Positions 1 through 8,610 of a DNA stretch of 64,000 nt are shown here, piece after piece; positions within the stretch are counted from its first letter, which is position 1, and every line of letters begins with the position of its first letter. The stretch lies in assembly GCA_031430575.1 (NCBI GenBank), contig JANPBT010000031.1:85523-149522 (forward strand). Direction: 5' to 3'. The stretch comes from JANMDS01 sp031430575. Lineage in GTDB: Bacteria > Pseudomonadota > Gammaproteobacteria > Burkholderiales > Casimicrobiaceae. Made by a program: the position numbers and the translations under genes. The notes beneath the pieces are model-generated. The model was not told where the DNA came from. It did no database searches and saw only the letters and a list, made by a program, of their open reading frames with translations.

Positions 1-495
1 ACCGGTTGGGTTTGATGGTGATTCGCAAAACACGAGCTTGGTATTGGGGCGCATCGCTCTTCGCCATGCGGCAGGATCCGTGCTATCAACGACGGTACAT
101 TGCACGCCAAATTTCGGCATGAGTTGGTTAAAGAGTGTGAGCGTGGTGCCAAAAACTGCGCCGGAGGTAACAACATGATCGCCGCTTTGGCAAACACCCA
201 TTACGAGCGCGTGAATGGCCGCCATGCCGCTTGCAAATGCGATGCAGGCTTCCCCGCCTTCCATCGCCGCCAAACGCTGCTCAAACATATCGACGCTCGG
301 ATTGGTGAAGCGGGAATACATGTAGCCTTCCGCCTCGCCGGCAAAGCGTGCCGCCGCTTCTGCCGCATCTTTATATACAAAGCTAATCGTTGGAAAGATC
401 GCTTCCGAATGCTCGCCGAATTGGGTGCGAATTAAATTGGCACGCAGGGCGAGCGTATCGATGCTGTAGGCGTCGAAATCATTCTCGTGATTCAT
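1..495 (-). CDS. metZ: O-succinylhomoserine sulfhydrylase, partial (N-terminal part)
   Basis: This is the N-terminal 165 residues of a Cys/Met-metabolism PLP enzyme; the rest lies beyond the left edge. The translation shows the family's YSRFTNPS segment followed by an LAAMEGGEAC...SGMAAIHAL stretch, which lines the PLP site. MetZ-type enzymes make homocysteine from O-succinylhomoserine and sulfide in the cytoplasm. Its ATG overlaps the purF stop (ATGA), so the two are translationally coupled, and metZ follows purF in many betaproteobacteria. The Lys that binds PLP is outside the window, so cystathionine gamma-synthase cannot be strictly excluded; gene order favours MetZ. Confidence 0.85.
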   Translation of the reverse strand, partial: MNHENDFDAYSIDTLALRANLIRTQFGEHSEAIFPTISFVYKDAAEAAARFAGEAEGYMYSRFTNPSVDMFEQRLAAMEGGEACIAFASGMAAIHALVMGVCQSGDHVVTSGAVFGTTLTLFNQLMPKFGVQCTVVDSTDPAAWRRAMRPNTKLVFCESPSNPTG

Positions 496-1997
496 AAACG
501 GTTCTCAGCCCTTTGGGAAGAAAGGGCGGCTAAATATTCTGGTGTGATGTCACCGGTTACGTATTTGCCATCAAAGCAGGAGCAATCGAAATCAACGAGT
601 GCACCATTTTCGCCGCGTACGGCATCTTTGAGGGCATCTAAGCTTTGGTAGATCAACGCGTCGGCTTCGATCGCTTTGCAGATCTCCTCGATCGTTCGCT
701 CATTGGCGATTAATTCTTCAAGCGTTGGCATATCAATACCATAGACGTTGGGGAATCGCACGGGTGGCGCAGCCGAGACGAAGGTCACTTTACGCGCACC
801 GGATTCGCGCGCCATGCGCACGATCTCGCGCGAGGTTGTGCCGCGCACGATAGAGTCATCGACTAGCAAGACATGCTTGCCAGCAAATTCTTGCTGTTGC
901 GGATTTAATTTTTGGCGCACGCTTTTTTTGCGCTCCATTTGCCCCGGCATGATGAACGTGCGCCCGATGTAGCGATTTTTTACGAAGCCTTCGCGGTAAG
1001 GCAAATTCAAACGCAGGGCTAACTCCAGCGCTGCCGGGCGCGATGAATCGGGAATAGGGATGACCACGTCAACATCAGCGCAGCGCGGGTCGGCCAAAAC
1101 CTGCGGCGCAAGCGCTGCTCCCATGCGCACGCGGGCATCGTAGACCGATACGCCATCGATGATGGAATCGGGCCGCGCAAGATAAACATATTCAAAAATA
1201 CAGGGCCGAAAGGCAGGAATCTGCGCCGCAGGCACAGGCAAATTCATGACCTCTCTAGCCGCGGGCACATCGGTATGAACTTCACCATCGGTGGTTACCA
1301 CGATGCACTCGCCTGGCGCAACGTCACGCCAAAACGTGAAGCCCAGCATATCGAGCACGACCGACTCTGAGGCCACCATGATTTCTGGCCCCTTGGAGGT
1401 GCGCGTGCGCCCCATTGAAAGCGGGCGAATGCCATGCGGATCGCGAAACGCGACCATGCCAAAACCGGCCACTAATGTGACCACCGCGTACGCGCCCTTG
1501 CAGCGGGCATGGACGCCGCGCACCGCTTTGAAGACGACCTCGGGCGTGAGCTTGCGGCTTGAGCCCGCCGCGCGCTCAAGCTCAAGCGCCAACACGTTGA
1601 GTAGCACTTCTGAATCAGATGCGGTATTAATGTGTCGCGCATCGAGCTCAAAGAGCTCGCGCTGTAAGGCGGTCGAGTTGGTCAAATTACCGTTGTGGCC
1701 CAGCAAAATCCCGAACGGGGAATTAACATAAAAAGGCTGCGCCTCGGCGACCAATTCTGCTGAGCCTGCGGTTGGGTAGCGGCAATGGCCGATGCCCATA
1801 TTGCCTTTTAAATCGCGCATGTGCCGCGTGTGAAAGACATCGCGCACCATGCCGGGCATTTTGTGCAGATGAAATACATGGCCATCGGCGGTAGCGATTC
1901 CCGCTGCATCTTGACCGCGATGTTGCAAGCCAATCAGAGCATCATAGATCAGCTGGTTAACGGGGCTATGGCCGACGACGCCAACGACTGCGCACAT
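492..1997 (-). CDS. purF: Amidophosphoribosyltransferase
   Basis: First committed step of purine synthesis: transfers glutamine amide nitrogen to PRPP to give 5-phosphoribosylamine. 501 aa, the usual length. It starts MCAVVGVVG, so Cys2 becomes the N-terminal nucleophile of the Ntn glutaminase domain. The phosphoribosyltransferase domain has the PRPP loop VLLVDDSIVRGTT at about 376-388. Paired cysteines near the C-terminus (DCSCF) fit the Fe-S class. It abuts cvpA and overlaps metZ. A copy of the dispersed repeat encodes VPAAQI in a variable loop, and a weaker match encodes LAPQVLA; both precede the PRPP loop and leave the catalytic motifs intact. Confidence 0.97.
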   Translation of the reverse strand: MCAVVGVVGHSPVNQLIYDALIGLQHRGQDAAGIATADGHVFHLHKMPGMVRDVFHTRHMRDLKGNMGIGHCRYPTAGSAELVAEAQPFYVNSPFGILLGHNGNLTNSTALQRELFELDARHINTASDSEVLLNVLALELERAAGSSRKLTPEVVFKAVRGVHARCKGAYAVVTLVAGFGMVAFRDPHGIRPLSMGRTRTSKGPEIMVASESVVLDMLGFTFWRDVAPGECIVVTTDGEVHTDVPAAREVMNLPVPAAQIPAFRPCIFEYVYLARPDSIIDGVSVYDARVRMGAALAPQVLADPRCADVDVVIPIPDSSRPAALELALRLNLPYREGFVKNRYIGRTFIMPGQMERKKSVRQKLNPQQQEFAGKHVLLVDDSIVRGTTSREIVRMARESGARKVTFVSAAPPVRFPNVYGIDMPTLEELIANERTIEEICKAIEADALIYQSLDALKDAVRGENGALVDFDCSCFDGKYVTGDITPEYLAALSSQRAENRL

Positions 1998-2516
1998 TTA
2001 CGCTTTGCTTTCAGGTGGGTTCGTGCGCTTAAAGGCGATACGTTGCGCGATCGCTTGCGGCAGCCAAGGCTTGGCGGCGAGCACCGCCGTTTCCAATGCG
2101 GGGGCAACGATGGCATCGCGCCACCACGATGCGACAGAAAATTGGCTGAGACCGCCGATCACTCCGATTACGAGCACCACGATGGCTGCCCGCGCGAGGC
2201 CAAAAATGATGCCAAGCCCCCGATCCAACGCGGAAAGCCCAGCTGCATTAAGCAGCGTGCGCAATAAGTAAGCGATCAACGTTATCAATGCGAAGACCAT
2301 ACAGAAAGTAAGTGCGTGGCCAATGAGTAATTGGGTTTCGGGGCGGGCAAAAAATTGCGGTAAAAGCTGGCTGATACTGCTGCCGTAAAGCCAAGCAGTT
2401 GCCACGGCCGCAACCCACGCGCCAAGGGCGAAGATCTCACGCACGCCTCCGCGCAGCGCGCCGACTAACATCGAAAGTAGCAAGATAATCAACACTGCCC
2501 AATCGAGTCCTGCCAT
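1998..2516 (-). CDS. cvpA: CvpA family membrane protein
   Basis: 172-aa inner-membrane protein with about four hydrophobic segments (starting WAVLIILLLSMLVGALRGG), matching the CvpA/colicin V production family. Exact biochemical role is unclear; in other bacteria it affects colicin V export, envelope integrity and biofilm. Its start shares an A with the stop of the SPOR gene upstream (TAATG) and its stop directly precedes purF, the conserved cvpA-purF arrangement. Confidence 0.92.
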   Translation of the reverse strand: MAGLDWAVLIILLLSMLVGALRGGVREIFALGAWVAAVATAWLYGSSISQLLPQFFARPETQLLIGHALTFCMVFALITLIAYLLRTLLNAAGLSALDRGLGIIFGLARAAIVVLVIGVIGGLSQFSVASWWRDAIVAPALETAVLAAKPWLPQAIAQRIAFKRTNPPESKA

Positions 2517-3247
2517 TACTTGATTGCAATCACGACGGGTTCAAAGCCTTCAGTGGCGAGCTTATTTCTGATTTTTTCAGCGAACGCTTTTTCTTTGTAG
2601 GGCCCCGTGCGCACGCGCGTGACTTTACCGTTGCTTACGTCAATCGTCTCGCGGTAGGCCGTGTTGTAGCCCAGCTTGCGGGCTTTTTCGAGCACTTCCC
2701 GGGCAGAATCGGCATCTCGCACGGCGATCAATTGCACCGCGAAATCTCCGGCGACGGGTGCATTTTTGGGGCCGTCGTCGGCTATGACTTCAGCCTTCGC
2801 TGTTTCTTTTTTAGGCTCAGACTTTGCTTCTATTTTTGGTTCAATCTTGGCTTCCGCTTTGACCGCGGGTTTCGTTTCGGTCTTGGTTTCTAGCTTTGGC
2901 TCAGATTTTTTCTCTGCCATCGGCGCTACGACAACGGCTGGTGCAGGCGAACTCACAATCGGTGCGGCATTGGCCAATACCTGCGGCGCAGATTTGGCCA
3001 CTTCTTTGGCCATTTCTTTACTACTTTCTTTCAACACGCCAATGGGCTTCGGGTCAAACGGTGTTTTGTCGATTGGCGGAATGCGAATGTCCACTTCATC
3101 GGGCAGTGGTGGCGGCTCTTTTTCGAAGATCATTGGCAGCGAAATTGCAGCGATCAGCGCTAACACGGCAGAGCCGACCAAGCGGCGGCGCGCACGGCGG
3201 CGAAGTTGATCGACGGAGCTTTCTCCGGGTGCAGCGGAATCGGTCAT
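2516..3247 (-). CDS. SPOR-domain protein (DedD-like)
   Basis: 243 aa. A short cytoplasmic Arg-rich N-terminus precedes one membrane segment (about residues 24-43). A long Lys/Glu/Pro-rich periplasmic linker with repeated KxEPK/KxE units follows. A C-terminal SPOR domain (about 165-243, FAVQLIAVRDADSAREVL) should bind denuded peptidoglycan at the septum. It lies between folC and cvpA as in other betaproteobacteria; ATGA overlap with folC. The dispersed repeat at 2977-2995 encodes KSAPQVLA in the linker. Likely a cell-division accessory; exact partner unknown. Confidence 0.9.
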   Translation of the reverse strand: MTDSAAPGESSVDQLRRRARRRLVGSAVLALIAAISLPMIFEKEPPPLPDEVDIRIPPIDKTPFDPKPIGVLKESSKEMAKEVAKSAPQVLANAAPIVSSPAPAVVVAPMAEKKSEPKLETKTETKPAVKAEAKIEPKIEAKSEPKKETAKAEVIADDGPKNAPVAGDFAVQLIAVRDADSAREVLEKARKLGYNTAYRETIDVSNGKVTRVRTGPYKEKAFAEKIRNKLATEGFEPVVIAIK

Positions 3248-4539
3248 GGCGGTGGTCTGCTTTGGCGTTGGCGTTCGAGCGCGGGAATCGCCTCGCCCAA
3301 AATATGGAACGAGCCGAAGACCACGATTCTATCAACGTCCTCGGCTTTTTGTTGCGCTGCAGCAAGCGCAATTTCAACGCTAGCGTAGCAGCGGATGTGT
3401 TTCTCAGCAATCCCGTTTGAAATCAATGCGTTATGTATTTTTTCAGTGACTAATCCGCGCGCCCCATGCGTGGTCACGAGATGCCATTGGGTGATCCTGT
3501 TTTTGAGCGCGGCGATCACGCCGGCGAAGTCTTTGTCACTCAGCATACCGAATACAGCAATGGTCTCAGGGTGATAGCCCATGCCGCCAAGGGCATCATT
3601 TAAGATTTTTGCCGCGTCCGGGTTATGCGCGGCATCGAGCACAACCGTGGGTCGACCAGGAAGCACTTGAAAGCGACCGGGCCATTCGGTGGTGAGCAAG
3701 CCCTCACGAATGCTCTGCGCCCGCACCGGAATCACGCTGCGCAGTGCATGCAGCGCAGTGAGGGCGGCGCCGGCATTGTGAATTTGAAACTCTCCCCGAA
3801 GTGACGGGTAGGGAAGGGTCAGCCGAGTACCGTCGGGTGCGGTGTAAGTCCATTGCGTAGGACCATCGGCGACTGATAAATAGTCAACACCGCGCTGCAG
3901 GGTTAGGCAGCCGATTTCGGTTGCAACCGCAACGGCGTTGGTGGGTGGGTGCGCGTCGGCCAACACCAGCGGCTTGCCTTTGCGCGCGATGCCCATTTTT
4001 TCAGTAACGATTTTTTCCCGGGTATCGCCAAGGTAATCTATGTGATCGAGTCCGATACTGCTCACAATCGCGCAATCAGCGTTAATCAGATTGGTTGCAT
4101 CTAGGCGCCCGCCGAGCCCCACTTCCAAGACCCAGGCATCGAGCTGAGCATCATCAAACGCGACAAACGCAGCCAACGTGGCAAACTCGAAAAATGTGAG
4201 CGGCACATCGCCCCGCGCAGCGTCTACTTTCTCAAATGCAGTAGCCAGCGCAGAATCAGAAATTTCTTCGCCATCAACGCGTATCCGCTCATTAAACCGG
4301 ACCAAATGCGGTGATGAATAAAATCCCACACGATAGCCTTCTGCGCGCAAAATCGATGCCAACATGGCGCAGGTCGAGCCTTTTCCATTCGTGCCGCTCA
4401 CCGTGATGACGGGGCATTTCGGTTCAACATTTAAACGCGCGAAAACCTGCCCGACACGGTCGAGCCCCATATCGATATTGAGCGGATGCATGCGCTCCAT
4501 GCGCGAAAGCCACGCGCTGACGTTGATTAAATTATTCAT
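3244..4539 (-). CDS. folC: Dihydrofolate synthase / folylpolyglutamate synthase
   Basis: ATP-dependent Mur-ligase-family enzyme that makes dihydrofolate and adds glutamates to folates. Using the ATG at 4539 (MNNLINVSAW) gives 431 aa, normal for FolC. The P-loop GTNGKGS is at 49-55; conserved SSIGLDHIDYLGDT and VLDAAHNPDA segments follow. A start 13 codons upstream is open but would read through a copy of the dispersed repeat. That copy ends exactly at the ATG, so it sits where a ribosome site should be. Usually accD precedes folC in betaproteobacteria; it is absent here. Confidence 0.95.
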   Translation of the reverse strand: MNNLINVSAWLSRMERMHPLNIDMGLDRVGQVFARLNVEPKCPVITVSGTNGKGSTCAMLASILRAEGYRVGFYSSPHLVRFNERIRVDGEEISDSALATAFEKVDAARGDVPLTFFEFATLAAFVAFDDAQLDAWVLEVGLGGRLDATNLINADCAIVSSIGLDHIDYLGDTREKIVTEKMGIARKGKPLVLADAHPPTNAVAVATEIGCLTLQRGVDYLSVADGPTQWTYTAPDGTRLTLPYPSLRGEFQIHNAGAALTALHALRSVIPVRAQSIREGLLTTEWPGRFQVLPGRPTVVLDAAHNPDAAKILNDALGGMGYHPETIAVFGMLSDKDFAGVIAALKNRITQWHLVTTHGARGLVTEKIHNALISNGIAEKHIRCYASVEIALAAAQQKAEDVDRIVVFGSFHILGEAIPALERQRQSRPPP

Positions 4540-4555
4540 ACCTGCGGCGCAGTTT
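4538..4555 (+). repeat. Dispersed 19-bp repeat abutting the folC start
   Basis: Reads ATACCTGCGGCGCAGTTT. On the folC strand its GGTAT end runs straight into the ATG. Confidence 0.85.
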
Positions 4556-4645
4556 AGTCGCGCCGGTCTCGCTTGCACGGTTGCCGCTCAACGCCGATGC
4601 GTATGCTGCGGTATCGTCCTGCTTTCGCTTACGAAAACAATTGAT

Positions 4646-5074
4646 ATGACAATCGCTGAATTTTCAACCGCACCTGCGCTGCTTGGCGGCGCACTCATCG
4701 GGCTCGCTGCGGTCATGCTGATGGCCATTTCCGGTCGTGTCGCGGGCGTAAGCGGCATCGTTGGCGGCGCATTGACTCCCCGCGCGGGTGATTTCGGCTG
4801 GCGAATAGTGTTTGTGCTCGGGCTCATTGCAGGCGTCGCGGTGGCTGTCGGGCTCGGCGTCGTGTCCATACCTGCGGCGCAGAATCAGCCGCTGGCTCGC
4901 CTGATTGCTGCCGGTGTGTTAGTCGGGGTGGGCACTGCACTCGGCGCGGGCTGCACGAGCGGGCATGGGGTTTGCGGCATAGCCCGCGGCTCGCCACGAT
5001 CAATCGTGGCGACGATGGTTTTCATGGTCACCGGCGGGCTCGTAGTGTTCGCGTTGCGCCACTATTTTGCTTAG
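4646..5074 (+). CDS. YeeE/YedE-family membrane protein, first half
   Basis: 142 aa from ATG 4646, with four hydrophobic segments and the Gly/Cys-rich motif GTALGAGCTSGHGVCGIARG typical of YeeE/YedE sulfur-transport proteins. Such proteins (thiosulfate transporter TsuA, PmpA/PmpB) move thiosulfate or related sulfur species. The split two-gene form works as a pair; its partner starts 9 bp downstream. A repeat copy encodes SIPAAQNQP between two membrane segments. Substrate is not shown by the sequence. Confidence 0.88.
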   Translation: MTIAEFSTAPALLGGALIGLAAVMLMAISGRVAGVSGIVGGALTPRAGDFGWRIVFVLGLIAGVAVAVGLGVVSIPAAQNQPLARLIAAGVLVGVGTALGAGCTSGHGVCGIARGSPRSIVATMVFMVTGGLVVFALRHYFA

Positions 5075-5083
5075 GCTGATACG

Positions 5084-5506
5084 ATGAATCGTTTATTGGG
5101 CAGTTTTCTCAGCGCGTTTGTATTTGGTCTCGGCCTTGCAATTTCGGGCATGATTGATCCTGCAAAAGTACAAGGCTTTCTTGATATTTCCGGGCGATGG
5201 GATCCGTCCATGGCGTTTGTTATGGCGGGCGCACTCGTGGTGACCGCCTTGGGCTACGCGTGGTTGCGCAAGCGCGGCGAAGGTTTAGGCGGGCGGCGCC
5301 TGCAGTGGCCCACGCAGCGCACTATTGATTTAAGGTTGGTCGCCGGTTCAGCGCTCTTTGGTGCAGGCTGGGGGTTATCGGGCTATTGCCCGGGGCCTGT
5401 GATCGGCTCGCTCGCTTCCGCAGGCATCGACGCGATGGTGTTCGTTGCAGCGATGATCCTCGCAATGTTCGCAACGCTGAAGCTTGTTAATAAAAGCGCA
5501 AATTGA
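5084..5506 (+). CDS. DUF6691/YeeE-family membrane protein, second half
   Basis: 140 aa, about four membrane segments. The signature GAGWGLSGYCPGPVIGSLAS contains the conserved Cys seen in the second half of full-length YeeE proteins. Placed 9 bp after the first-half gene, so a two-component sulfur-compound transporter is likely. Transcription probably ends at the hairpin at 5575-5604. Confidence 0.87.
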   Translation: MNRLLGSFLSAFVFGLGLAISGMIDPAKVQGFLDISGRWDPSMAFVMAGALVVTALGYAWLRKRGEGLGGRRLQWPTQRTIDLRLVAGSALFGAGWGLSGYCPGPVIGSLASAGIDAMVFVAAMILAMFATLKLVNKSAN

Positions 5507-5510
5507 TAGA

Positions 5511-5528
5511 AAACAGCGCCGCAGGTAT
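5511..5528 (-). repeat. Dispersed repeat, variant copy
   Basis: AAACAGCGCCGCAGGTAT, just after the DUF6691 stop; one substitution in the core plus flank change. Confidence 0.65.
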
Positions 5529-5574
5529 TGCATCAAAAATATCCGTTTCGCCGACCGAGCATGCATACAAAACA

Positions 5575-5604
5575 AAAAGCGCGCGGAATCACCCGCGCGC
5601 TTTT
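5575..5604. terminator. Bidirectional intrinsic terminator
   Basis: A 12-bp GC-rich stem (AAAAGCGCGCGG paired with CCGCGCGCTTTT) with A- and T-runs on the two sides, between the convergent DUF6691 and FAS1 genes. Confidence 0.85.
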
Positions 5605-5640
5605 GCTTTGTCGGAGAGGTTTAGCTCACCGCCGGCCCAA

Positions 5641-6114
5641 TTACTTCGGCAAAATGACCGAGTCAATGGCGTGGATCACGCCGTTAGATGCCATAACGTC
5701 TGTTGCGATGACTTGGGCGTTGTCGACCATGACTTTGCCGTTGCCGACTTGCACCGCAATCGATGCACCGTTGGCTGTTTTTGCCGCGCCAGTTTTCACA
5801 TCGGCTGCTTTAACGACACCCGGCACCACGTGATAGGTCAGGATCGAGCGCAGTTTTGCAGGATCTTTCAGCAAACCTTCAACGGTGCCCGCAGGAAGCT
5901 TGGCGAAGGCGTCGTTAGTTGGCGCGAAAACGGTGAACGGGCCTTTGCTGCTGAGCGTTTCGACCAAGCCAGCGGCTTTCACAGCCGTCACGAGCGTGGA
6001 GAAATTGCTATTTCCAGCGGCGACGTCAACGATTGTGCCTTGCGCGCTCGCAACGCTCATCGACAGGGCAGCAATACCGGCTGCTGCGATTAATTTCAAT
6101 GAATTCAAAGACAT
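5641..6114 (-). CDS. Fasciclin (FAS1) domain secreted protein
   Basis: 157 aa from the ATG at 6114, chosen because CTGGAG lies 8-12 bases upstream. A signal peptide (MSLNSLKLIAAAGIAALSMS to VASAQ) is followed by one FAS1 domain with the conserved TVFAPTNDAFAKLP, TYHVVPG and ANGVIHAIDSVILP motifs. FAS1 proteins are adhesins or surface proteins; no specific ligand can be assigned. It is monocistronic, convergent with the YeeE pair. Confidence 0.93.
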   Translation of the reverse strand: MSLNSLKLIAAAGIAALSMSVASAQGTIVDVAAGNSNFSTLVTAVKAAGLVETLSSKGPFTVFAPTNDAFAKLPAGTVEGLLKDPAKLRSILTYHVVPGVVKAADVKTGAAKTANGASIAVQVGNGKVMVDNAQVIATDVMASNGVIHAIDSVILPK

Positions 6115-6467
6115 ATAAAACTCCAGTGGTTGGTTTTTCAAGAATGCTAGAACCGAGACCGGTTACTGAAACGCATTCACGCCCCACTGAGACGGCAAAG
6201 TGACGTATTAGTTCACAAAATATCTAAATAGTCGAAATATTTCTAATTCGTCAATTAGAGACATTTCGTCACTTCGATTGTCGGTAAAAAATCATGGAAA
6301 TCATGTATTTTTGGTGTGCTGAGCCGCCAAAAGTGCCCAATCTGCGCCGCAGGTATAGCGCCCTATTTGTGCGTGGGCGGCAGGCAAGCAATGAAATGGC
6401 GGGCCGCAACGCGCTGCAAATAGCGCTACAGTGAGCGCCAACTCAAGTCATCGCGTTAAAGAAATTC
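6115..6467. other. 353-bp intergenic region between divergent genes
   Basis: AT-rich in the middle (about 6190-6300). It carries a perfect 7-4-7 inverted repeat TCTAATT-CGTC-AATTAGA at 6242-6259, a plausible regulator site, and one copy of the dispersed repeat (AATCTGCGCCGCAGGTAT, 6339-6356). Promoters for the FAS1 gene and the dehydrogenase must lie here. No ORF. Confidence 0.5.
6339..6356 (-). repeat. Dispersed 19-bp repeat, intergenic
   Basis: AATCTGCGCCGCAGGTAT, 111 bp before the dehydrogenase start; unpaired. Confidence 0.85.
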
Positions 6468-7547
6468 ATGAAAACGTATCAAATCGCAAGCATCCCGGGC
6501 GATGGCATTGGCAAAGAAGTTGTGCCCGCAGGGCAAGCGGTGCTGCAAGCGGTGGCCAGCGCCCACGGAAATTTTGGATTTCACTTCACGACGTTCGGTT
6601 GGGGCGGCGATTGGTATCGGGCGCACGGCGAAATGATGCCCAGCGACGGGCTTGATGCCCTGCGCAGCATGGACGCGATTCTCTTCGGCTCTGCCGGTGA
6701 TCCGCACATCCCCGATCACGTCACGCTCTGGGGCCTGCGCTTAAAAATCTGCCAAGGCTTCGATCAATATGCCAACGTCCGCCCAACGCGAATCTTGCCC
6801 GGCATCGATGCGCCGCTCAAGCGCTGCGCTGCGCGAGATTTAGATTGGGTGATCGTGCGCGAAAATTCCGAGGGCGAATACGCGGGCGTAGGCGGGCGGG
6901 CGCATCAGGGACATCCGATTGAAGTCGCCACGGATGTGTCGATGATGACGCGCGCGGGCGTTGAGCGGATCATGCGCTTTGCCTTCAGGCTTGCGCAATC
7001 GCGGCCACGCAAGCTGCTCTCGATGGTCACCAAATCCAATGCCCAGCGCCACGCGATGGTGATGTGGGACGAAATCGCAGTGCAGATTTCAAAAGAATTT
7101 CCCGATGTGAAATGGGACAAAGAGCTGGTCGATGCGATGACCGCGCGCATGGTTAACCGCCCGGCGTCCATCGATACCGTCGTGGCCACCAATTTGCACG
7201 CGGACATCCTGAGCGATCTCGCTGCCGCGCTTGCGGGCAGCTTGGGCATTGCGCCGACGGGCAATATTGACCCCGAGCGCCGCTACCCGAGTATGTTCGA
7301 GCCGATTCATGGCTCGGCGTTTGACATCATGGGCAAGGGCGTGGCCAACCCGATCGGCACGTTTTGGAGCGGGGTGATGCTGCTAGAGCACTTAGGCGAG
7401 ATGCGCGCGGCAAAAACCCTGATGGCCGCCATTGAGCTGGTCACCGCTGACCCCGCGCTGCATACCGGCGATCTTGGCGGGAGCGCGACGACCGCGCAGG
7501 TCACCGCAGCGGTTATCGGGCGCGTTAAGGCGCTATCGGTCACATAA
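6468..7547 (+). CDS. Tartrate/D-malate-type dehydrogenase (isocitrate/isopropylmalate DH family)
   Basis: 359 aa beta-decarboxylating dehydrogenase acting with NAD and a divalent metal. Conserved elements: IPGDGIGKEV at the N-terminus, RENSEGEYAGVGG (substrate loop), the Lys-Asn pair VTKSNAQRH, metal-binding NLHADILSDL, and the NAD loop PIHGSAFDIMGKGVANP. The RENSEGEYAGVGG loop and overall sequence look like the TtuC/DmlA (tartrate/D-malate) branch rather than LeuB. The next gene encodes a Bug-type periplasmic receptor, which supports uptake and oxidation of a C4 hydroxyacid. Substrate is inferred. Confidence 0.88.
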   Translation: MKTYQIASIPGDGIGKEVVPAGQAVLQAVASAHGNFGFHFTTFGWGGDWYRAHGEMMPSDGLDALRSMDAILFGSAGDPHIPDHVTLWGLRLKICQGFDQYANVRPTRILPGIDAPLKRCAARDLDWVIVRENSEGEYAGVGGRAHQGHPIEVATDVSMMTRAGVERIMRFAFRLAQSRPRKLLSMVTKSNAQRHAMVMWDEIAVQISKEFPDVKWDKELVDAMTARMVNRPASIDTVVATNLHADILSDLAAALAGSLGIAPTGNIDPERRYPSMFEPIHGSAFDIMGKGVANPIGTFWSGVMLLEHLGEMRAAKTLMAAIELVTADPALHTGDLGGSATTAQVTAAVIGRVKALSVT

Positions 7548-7574
7548 TTGACGAACAGAATTAAAGGAGAAAGT

Positions 7575-8522
7575 ATGAAAAAAGTGCTGGTGGGAATTTT
7601 TGTAACCGTCGTTTCCGGCGCGGCGTTCGCGCAAGCGTGCCCTGATAAAAATCTCAATTATTTTCAGGCATTTCCGCCCGGTGGCGAGTCTGATATTTCT
7701 GCGCGCCACCAGCAAGTGGTGTTGAAGAAAAAATGCCCAAACTTTGATACGGTGATTCAATACAAAGCCGGTGCTGGCGGCGCATTAATGTGGTCGCAAA
7801 TGAATGCCTTGCCCGCTGATGGCGCAAATATCGTCGGCGTTAATTTGCCGCATTTGGTCTTGCAGCCGATGGAAGGGCAAGTGCAATACAAAACCAGCGA
7901 CATCACACCAGTTTTCTGGTTTCATTTCACCCCAGATGCGCTCGTGGTGCCGACCAATAGCCCATTTAAAACTTTTGCCGAATTCATTAAAGCTGCGAAA
8001 GATAAACCCGAAACGTTGAGTCTTGCGGGCTCTGGGTTAAATTCTGCAAACCACGTTGCCCACGAGCGCCTGAACAAAGCTTTTGCGGTGAAAACCACGT
8101 ACGTGCCCTTCAAAGGCACTGGTGATTTAACCGCATCTGTAGTGGGCGGGCAGGTCGATGGTGCGATGTCTTATACCGCTTTTGTCGTCAACAACAAAGC
8201 CCGCGTCCGAGCGTTAGCCGTTGCGATGGATAAGCGTCATCCACTATTGCCTGATGTGCCGACGTTTAAAGAGCTGGGTGTAGATTGGATCGATGGCGCG
8301 TATCGCGGCATCGGCGTGCCGAAATCGATGACGCTAGACGCGCGCAAGCGACTTTCCGATCTCTGGGCAAGCTTGAATAATGATGCCGAGATGAAAGAGC
8401 TCGCAGCAAAAAGCGGCTTTGAATTGATTAACGTCGGTGTTGATCAGATGGATGCGTTTATGCGCGATAAAGCGAAAGTCTACGCCGAGAGCGCGGCGAC
8501 ACTCGGCATTGGCAAGAAGTAG
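7575..8522 (+). CDS. Bug/TctC-family periplasmic substrate-binding protein
   Basis: 315 aa from the ATG at 7575, preceded by AAAGGAG. Signal peptide MKKVLVGIFVTVVSGAAFAQ, then a Bug fold with the family landmarks FPPGGESDISAR, GAGG, and a C-terminal DVPTFKELGVDW segment. Such receptors bind carboxylates (tricarboxylate transporter TctC type) and are strongly expanded in Burkholderiales. No TctA/TctB membrane genes are nearby, so it may be an orphan receptor. Placed 27 bp after the dehydrogenase, probably the same transcript. Confidence 0.92.
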   Translation: MKKVLVGIFVTVVSGAAFAQACPDKNLNYFQAFPPGGESDISARHQQVVLKKKCPNFDTVIQYKAGAGGALMWSQMNALPADGANIVGVNLPHLVLQPMEGQVQYKTSDITPVFWFHFTPDALVVPTNSPFKTFAEFIKAAKDKPETLSLAGSGLNSANHVAHERLNKAFAVKTTYVPFKGTGDLTASVVGGQVDGAMSYTAFVVNNKARVRALAVAMDKRHPLLPDVPTFKELGVDWIDGAYRGIGVPKSMTLDARKRLSDLWASLNNDAEMKELAAKSGFELINVGVDQMDAFMRDKAKVYAESAATLGIGKK

Positions 8523-8540
8523 TTTTAATTTCGGCAAAAA

Positions 8541-8595
8541 ATACCTGCGGCGCATATTTCGCAACTCAATATCCATAAATCTGCGCCGCAGGTAT
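8541..8595. terminator. Inverted pair of dispersed repeats between convergent genes
   Basis: Copies at 8541-8559 (plus, one mismatch: CGCATATTT) and 8577-8595 (minus, perfect) can fold into a 16-19-bp stem with an 17-base loop and flanking A/T runs. It lies between the convergent Bug gene and lysS and probably terminates both. Confidence 0.75.
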
Positions 8596-8610
8596 TTGCG
8601 ATTTTGAAGC

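Noticed and set aside
1098..1113. Further repeat copy in purF
   Set aside because: AACCTGCGGCGCAAGC matches the core only; it could be normal coding sequence, so it is not counted. The same holds for 12824-12839 in the TonB receptor and 40767-40783.
2896..3420. Plus-strand ORF of 174 codons over the SPOR gene and folC
   Set aside because: Opposite-strand shadow of two well-supported genes, with no family features.
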